Below are positions 15,353-17,690 of a DNA stretch of 17,690 bases, piece by piece. The notes under the pieces were generated by a model. The model did not search any database and had not been told where the DNA came from. It saw nothing but the letters and a program-made list of their open reading frames with translations. Position numbers and translations under genes: made by a program. This stretch comes from JBKQVT01 sp052139835 (GTDB lineage Bacteria > Planctomycetota > Planctomycetia > Pirellulales > Thermoguttaceae), in assembly GCA_052139835.1 (NCBI GenBank), contig JBKQVT010000025.1:1-17690 (forward strand), in the 5' to 3' direction. How positions within the stretch are numbered: the first letter of the stretch is position 1; each line of letters opens with the position of its first letter.

Positions 15353-15981
15353 GGCGACGGCTCCCTGGTGGCAGCAGGGGGGGACTGTCCCAATTTTCGT
15401 GTCAGCGAAAATGGGACTGTCCCCTTTGCGGCGGAACCGGGAAGCGGCCCCGCCGCGGGCCCTTGGGCCGACGGCGGCGCCGCCAGATCGCCCGGAATCT
15501 CCATAACCACGTAAGCGTGCAGCGACTCGCTCATGCGCCCCAGCACCGCCAGCGACTTGGGAAGATCGCCGTCGAGGAAGGCGGCCAGCGGCGCCCGGCC
15601 GGCGCGGTACTCGTCGACGGCCCGGTCGATGACCCGCGACCAGTGGCGCACCGCTTCCAGCTTCTCGTGGGCCGTTTGCAGGCGGCGCTTGGCCGCGGCG
15701 AGCGCCCGCTTTTCGTCGATGCAGGTGGGCTGATGGTCGGCCACCCGCCGATAGGTCATCGCCTGCTGCAATTGCAGGCGGCACTGGGTCACCCGCTCCT
15801 CGCCGCGGCGGACCTCCGCCGACCAATACTCCTTGCGGTCGTGGTGGATCCACTGCAAGCCGCGCTGGATCTCCAGTTGCAGGTCGTCCAGGCCGCTGCC
15901 CGCCTCGGCGCGGAAGGCCCGCAAGGCAGTGCCCATCCGCCCGACGGCGTCGATCGAAATGACCTTGGCGGCCGCACCCAT
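15349..15981 (-). CDS. helical protein of unknown function in the WXG100/FtsK operon
   Basis: The 210-aa product is mostly predicted alpha helix to about residue 163, with a charged middle (RRGEERVTQCRLQLQQ, KRALAAAKRRLQTAHEKLEAV) and conserved-looking aromatic positions (WIHHDRKEYW at 44-53, HW at 113-114). I faintly recall similar proteins beside FtsK-like ATPases in other planctomycetes or myxobacteria, but cannot name a domain. It starts 9 bases after the WXG100-like gene stops and ends in an ATGA overlap with the next gene. Its length and helical nature allow a longer WXG/LXG-type substrate, a chaperone or an adaptor. Residues about 164-210 are low-complexity, and residues 187-201 are encoded by a palindromic repeat (15380-15424), so the tail is probably a late addition. 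No signal peptide or membrane segment is seen. Confidence 0.7.
   Translation of the reverse strand: MGAAAKVISIDAVGRMGTALRAFRAEAGSGLDDLQLEIQRGLQWIHHDRKEYWSAEVRRGEERVTQCRLQLQQAMTYRRVADHQPTCIDEKRALAAAKRRLQTAHEKLEAVRHWSRVIDRAVDEYRAGRAPLAAFLDGDLPKSLAVLGRMSESLHAYVVMEIPGDLAAPPSAQGPAAGPLPGSAAKGTVPFSLTRKLGQSPPAATREPSP
15380..15424. repeat. palindromic REP-like element inside a coding region
   Basis: GGGGAC-T-GTCCC (15380-15391) and GGGAC-T-GTCCCC (15413-15424) are each self-complementary around a single T and also pair with one another. Inside them ATTTTCG (15393-15399) pairs with CGAAAAT (15406-15412) around the loop TGTCAG. One base (A15392) is unpaired. The element is 45 bases, exactly 15 codons, and keeps the frame of the 210-aa protein. 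I remember GGGACTGTCCC...CGAAAAT elements as common in planctomycete genomes, unverified. Confidence 0.75.
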
Positions 15982-15990
15982 GAGGCAGAC

Positions 15991-16263
15991 CTAGCGTTGC
16001 TGGAGGTACTCGTCGATGATTTCCGCTTTGCGCATCAGGTAGGGCACGTGCCGGTCGATCACCTCGAGGAAGCGCGCGACGACCTGGATGTGCTGCTGAA
16101 ACTCCTCGGCGAATTTCTTGTTCTCCTGGTCGCGCCATGTCCTGCCCAGGTTGTCCAGTTGGTTTCCCAGCGATGTGATCCGCTCTTGCACGTCGTGGTT
16201 GAACTTCTTGAGATTCAGGGCGAAGCGTCGCAGTTCCTCGGGATCGACGATAGCTTGCGGCAT
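15991..16263 (-). CDS. WXG100/ESAT-6-like protein
   Basis: This 90-aa protein has the length and helix-turn-helix plan of WXG100 proteins: helix about 8-38, turn with W43-R-D45, helix about 47-87. ESAT-6 has its WxG at 43-45, so the position fits, although Gly is replaced by Asp. The usual C-terminal YxxxD/E export signal is not visible (it ends EIIDEYLQQR). It is the first gene of the operon, about 95 bases after the predicted transcription start. The next gene begins 9 bases after its stop. It is probably the exported substrate or subunit handled by the FtsK/EccC-like ATPase. The ATG at 16263 is preferred because upstream in-frame starts would run through the leader and promoter. The Shine-Dalgarno is weak (GGGACGG). 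A structural role without secretion remains possible. Confidence 0.75.
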   Translation of the reverse strand: MPQAIVDPEELRRFALNLKKFNHDVQERITSLGNQLDNLGRTWRDQENKKFAEEFQQHIQVVARFLEVIDRHVPYLMRKAEIIDEYLQQR

Positions 16264-16274
16264 GATAAACCGTC

Positions 16275-16351
16275 CCGCCGCCCGGAGGCGGCGCTGCCGG
16301 AACCATTTGCGGGGAAAAAAGAGACCCGGCGCCGACTTTTCCGGGCGGCGG
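16275..16351 (-). promoter_or_regulatory. leader of the WXG100 operon with alternative hairpins
   Basis: In the mRNA, CCGCCGCCCGG (16351-16341) can pair perfectly over 11 bases with CCGGGCGGCGG (16285-16275). Two competing structures exist. One is CCCGG (16345-16341) with CCGGG (16329-16325), followed by TCTC and six T (16320-16315), a terminator-like hairpin. The other is a local 7-bp hairpin within 16293-16276. Its last arm ends just before the start codon and covers the weak ribosome binding site. This is the layout of an attenuator, but GC-rich sequence makes chance pairing fairly likely. Confidence 0.35.
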
Positions 16352-16364
16352 CGCTCCAAGGTCG

Positions 16365-16394
16365 ATTCTACACAATTCCGCCAGGAATTGTCAA
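16365..16394 (-). promoter_or_regulatory. sigma70-type promoter of the WXG100/FtsK operon with operator-like palindrome
   Basis: On the minus strand TTGACA (16394-16389) and TAGAAT (16370-16365) are 18 bases apart, a near-consensus promoter. A perfect inverted repeat ACAATTCC / GGAATTGT (16372-16379 and 16384-16391, spacer of 4) lies between them and overlaps the -35. A dimeric repressor or activator bound there would control the promoter. Transcription would start near 16358, about 95 bases before the first ATG. Confidence 0.7.
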
Positions 16395-16477
16395 ACCCGG
16401 TCCGCGCGGCGCCGCAGCAGCCGCCACGACCACGCCGCCACGCCGGCGGCGAGAAGAAGGACCAGAGGGAAAAACGA
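16391..16477 (-). pseudogene. possible remnant of a gene 3' end (membrane helix plus arginine tail)
   Basis: In one minus-strand frame, 28 codons before a TGA read SFFPLVLLLAAGVAAWSW followed by RLLRRRADRV. This is just what the C-terminal anchor of a membrane or sorted protein looks like. I see no plausible start codon upstream in the same frame before the better-supported neighbouring gene. The TGA is shared with the -35 box of the promoter. It may be the remains of a gene removed by deletion or frameshift, or a chance reading of GC-rich DNA. Confidence 0.25.
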
Positions 16478-16491
16478 GGGTGGCCGGCCCT

Positions 16492-16507
16492 GGGCGGAAA
16501 ACCGCCC
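16492..16507 (-). terminator. terminator-like hairpin after the paralogue pair
   Basis: GGGCGG (16492-16497) and CCGCCC (16502-16507) form a perfect 6-bp stem with a 4-base loop, 33 bases past the stop of the upstream minus-strand gene. A T-run follows only after about 16 bases, so this is a weak candidate. It does lie between two transcription units where a terminator is expected. Confidence 0.35.
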
Positions 16508-16539
16508 GGTCCTTTCCGAATGGGTGCGCCGACCGTGGG

Positions 16540-17322
16540 TCAGCGACCCCCGGCCTTCGCGCCCTCGGGCGTTGCCGTTGGGCGGACAAACAGCGGCGGG
16601 ATTTTGTCATATTGCAGCGTCTTGTAGTATGGCTCGTCCTCGTCGTAGAGCGGTATCATACCCCAAGGCCGGTTGCCCCCGTTCACCACCAGATGCCCCT
16701 TTTCCTTCTCGTACCACGCAATCGCGTTCTTGACAAACTCGGCGTCATCCTTTCCGTGAATTCCCGACCCTGTGAACCCGCGGCGAAAGGCCACCGCGAT
16801 ATGACGGCGGTTCTGGGGTACTCGGCACTTCGCAAACGCGTCGCCGAGTATCAAGATCGGGTCCTTGAGCTTGCCTGACGATGATGCCAGGAAGAACTCG
16901 ACGGGCTCGTAGGGAAAGATGAAATCAGGGCACCGCGTCGAGAGCACCTCCAGTAGGCTGTCTCTATCGCCCGCGTCCACAAAGGCCCTCACCATGAATT
17001 TGAGCAGCGCGTTGGCGAACTCGGTTCGATCCTTCTCGCGGACCGGCAGAGTTCCGCAGGTCGCCGCTAAGCGGCGCAGATCCTCCTTCGAAAGCCCCTT
17101 ATCGAGGATGCTTTCGAGCATCTTGTGCCGCTGTCCGAAGTTGTTTTTCGTCCATGTGTGCCGAAACGAATCCATTAACGATTGCCATTCCTTCTGGACG
17201 GCCAACACCCGGGGAGAGCTCCACGAAGTTATCGGCTCCCGCCGGCAGACCGCCCACACGACCGCCGCGACCCCCAGCGCGGCGGTGACGACAACAGCCA
17301 GCCAGCGAGTTCTCACGCCCAT
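16540..17322 (-). CDS. membrane-anchored protein of unknown function, tandem paralogue 1
   Basis: The 260-aa product has one N-terminal membrane anchor or uncleaved signal (about 8-25) and otherwise soluble, mixed alpha/beta-like sequence. I do not recognise a family. Its C-terminal half (LKDPILILGDAFAKCR, then RRHIAVAFRRGFTGSG, GKDDAEFVKNAIAWYEKEKGHLVV) is repeated in the gene immediately upstream: I count 45 identical residues of 62. Both proteins also end with PPLFV and a lysine/arginine-rich tail, which shows the stop is the natural one. The N-terminal part (DSLLEVLSTRCPDFIF and preceding helices) might be a small helical repeat. It starts 15 bases after the upstream gene stops and so is in the same operon. 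The protein part outside the membrane is probably periplasmic. Any link to the WXG100 operon downstream is only by position and strand. Confidence 0.7.
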   Translation of the reverse strand: MGVRTRWLAVVVTAALGVAAVVWAVCRREPITSWSSPRVLAVQKEWQSLMDSFRHTWTKNNFGQRHKMLESILDKGLSKEDLRRLAATCGTLPVREKDRTEFANALLKFMVRAFVDAGDRDSLLEVLSTRCPDFIFPYEPVEFFLASSSGKLKDPILILGDAFAKCRVPQNRRHIAVAFRRGFTGSGIHGKDDAEFVKNAIAWYEKEKGHLVVNGGNRPWGMIPLYDEDEPYYKTLQYDKIPPLFVRPTATPEGAKAGGR

Positions 17323-17337
17323 CTGCCCTTTGGGTCC

Positions 17338-17690
17338 CTACTTCCCCTTCGCCTTGGCCGGCGGCGCTCGATCGACAAACAGCGGCGGCCAGTCGTTAAC
17401 GCCCGACGTGAAAGTGCAATGCGGGTCGTCCACGTCGTACGGTCCCAGGGAGAACATATTGGGCGACGGCCAGCGCTCAAGGACGACAAGGTGCTCCTTC
17501 TCCTCCTCGTACCACCGCCTCGCATTTTTCACGAACTCGGCATCGTCCTTGCCGCGGACGCCCGAGCCGCTGAAATCGCGCCGCACAGCGTTCGCAATCG
17601 TGCGGCGGACCTTCGGGATGCGGCACTGCGCGTACGCCTCGCCCAAGATGAGGATCGGGTCCTTGAGCGTCTCCCTCCCGAAATACGCGA
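17338..17690 (-). CDS. C-terminal part of tandem paralogue 2 (cut by window end)
   Basis: The frame is open to the right edge and the start lies outside the window; about 116 residues are visible. The reading AYFGRETLKDPILILGEAY followed by QCRIPKVRR and GKDDAEFVKNARRWYEEEKEHLVV aligns with the paralogue at 16540-17322. An apparent TTG start at 17646 is not real because the similarity continues beyond it to the edge. Function unknown. Confidence 0.7.
   Translation of the reverse strand, partial: AYFGRETLKDPILILGEAYAQCRIPKVRRTIANAVRRDFSGSGVRGKDDAEFVKNARRWYEEEKEHLVVLERWPSPNMFSLGPYDVDDPHCTFTSGVNDWPPLFVDRAPPAKAKGK

Noticed and set aside
15353..16375. Extension of the small WXG-like gene to a 419-aa protein
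   Set aside because: The extra part overlaps the 210-aa and WXG100-like genes in another frame and is arginine/proline/glycine-rich. The ATG at 15352 gives an ATGA overlap and a family-typical length.
15463..16878. 471-codon plus-strand frame
   Set aside because: It runs opposite four better minus-strand features and through a promoter, with no domain-like sequence.

Overview
The window is GC-rich and coding-dense. It looks like a member of Planctomycetota, probably Pirellulales-like or an environmental genome. This rests on the three-helix LRR membrane protein of a typically planctomycetal type, the exported giant HEAT-repeat protein, weak or absent Shine-Dalgarno sites at several genes, and nested palindromic repeats of a kind I remember from planctomycete genomes. 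The phylum call is inference from protein style, not from a marker gene.

Left part, plus strand (1-11114). A translationally overlapping pair (178-1965 and 1920-3260) matches the E. coli YnbC/YnbD pair: an alpha/beta-hydrolase fused to a SAM methyltransferase, then a membrane PAP2 phosphatase fused to a dual-specificity phosphatase. It is a probable lipid-modification module whose other half would lie upstream of the window. Two genes for Sec-exported proteins follow, each behind a nearly identical promoter-like block (TTGACG-N17-TAGGCT). One is a DUF4838/alpha-glucuronidase-like protein with an FG-GAP/VCBS beta-propeller (3337-6429). The other is a protein of about 33 HEAT repeats (6617-9931). 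A nested palindromic repeat sits between them. An LRR membrane protein (10002-11114) closes this half. Both the HEAT and LRR genes end inside a hairpin plus T-tract.

Right part, minus strand (11209-17690). The most interesting unit is a compact four-gene operon, read 16263 to 11209. It encodes a WXG100-like protein (W43-R-D), a 210-aa helical protein, a second small WXG-like protein, and a 1304-aa membrane FtsK/SpoIIIE ATPase with three ATPase-like domains, only the middle one intact. The genes are joined by a 9-nt gap, an ATGA overlap and an 8-nt overlap. This resembles a reduced, diverged type VII (ESX/WXG100) secretion system in an organism with a Gram-negative type envelope. It has its own strong promoter (TTGACA-N18-TAGAAT) with an 8-4-8 palindrome in the spacer, and a leader that can form alternative hairpins. 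A different palindromic repeat lies in frame inside the 210-aa protein's tail. Upstream of the promoter are a possible remnant of a gene 3' end and two tandem paralogous genes of unknown function, the second cut by the window edge.

No rRNA, tRNA, CRISPR array, transposase or integrase gene was seen.
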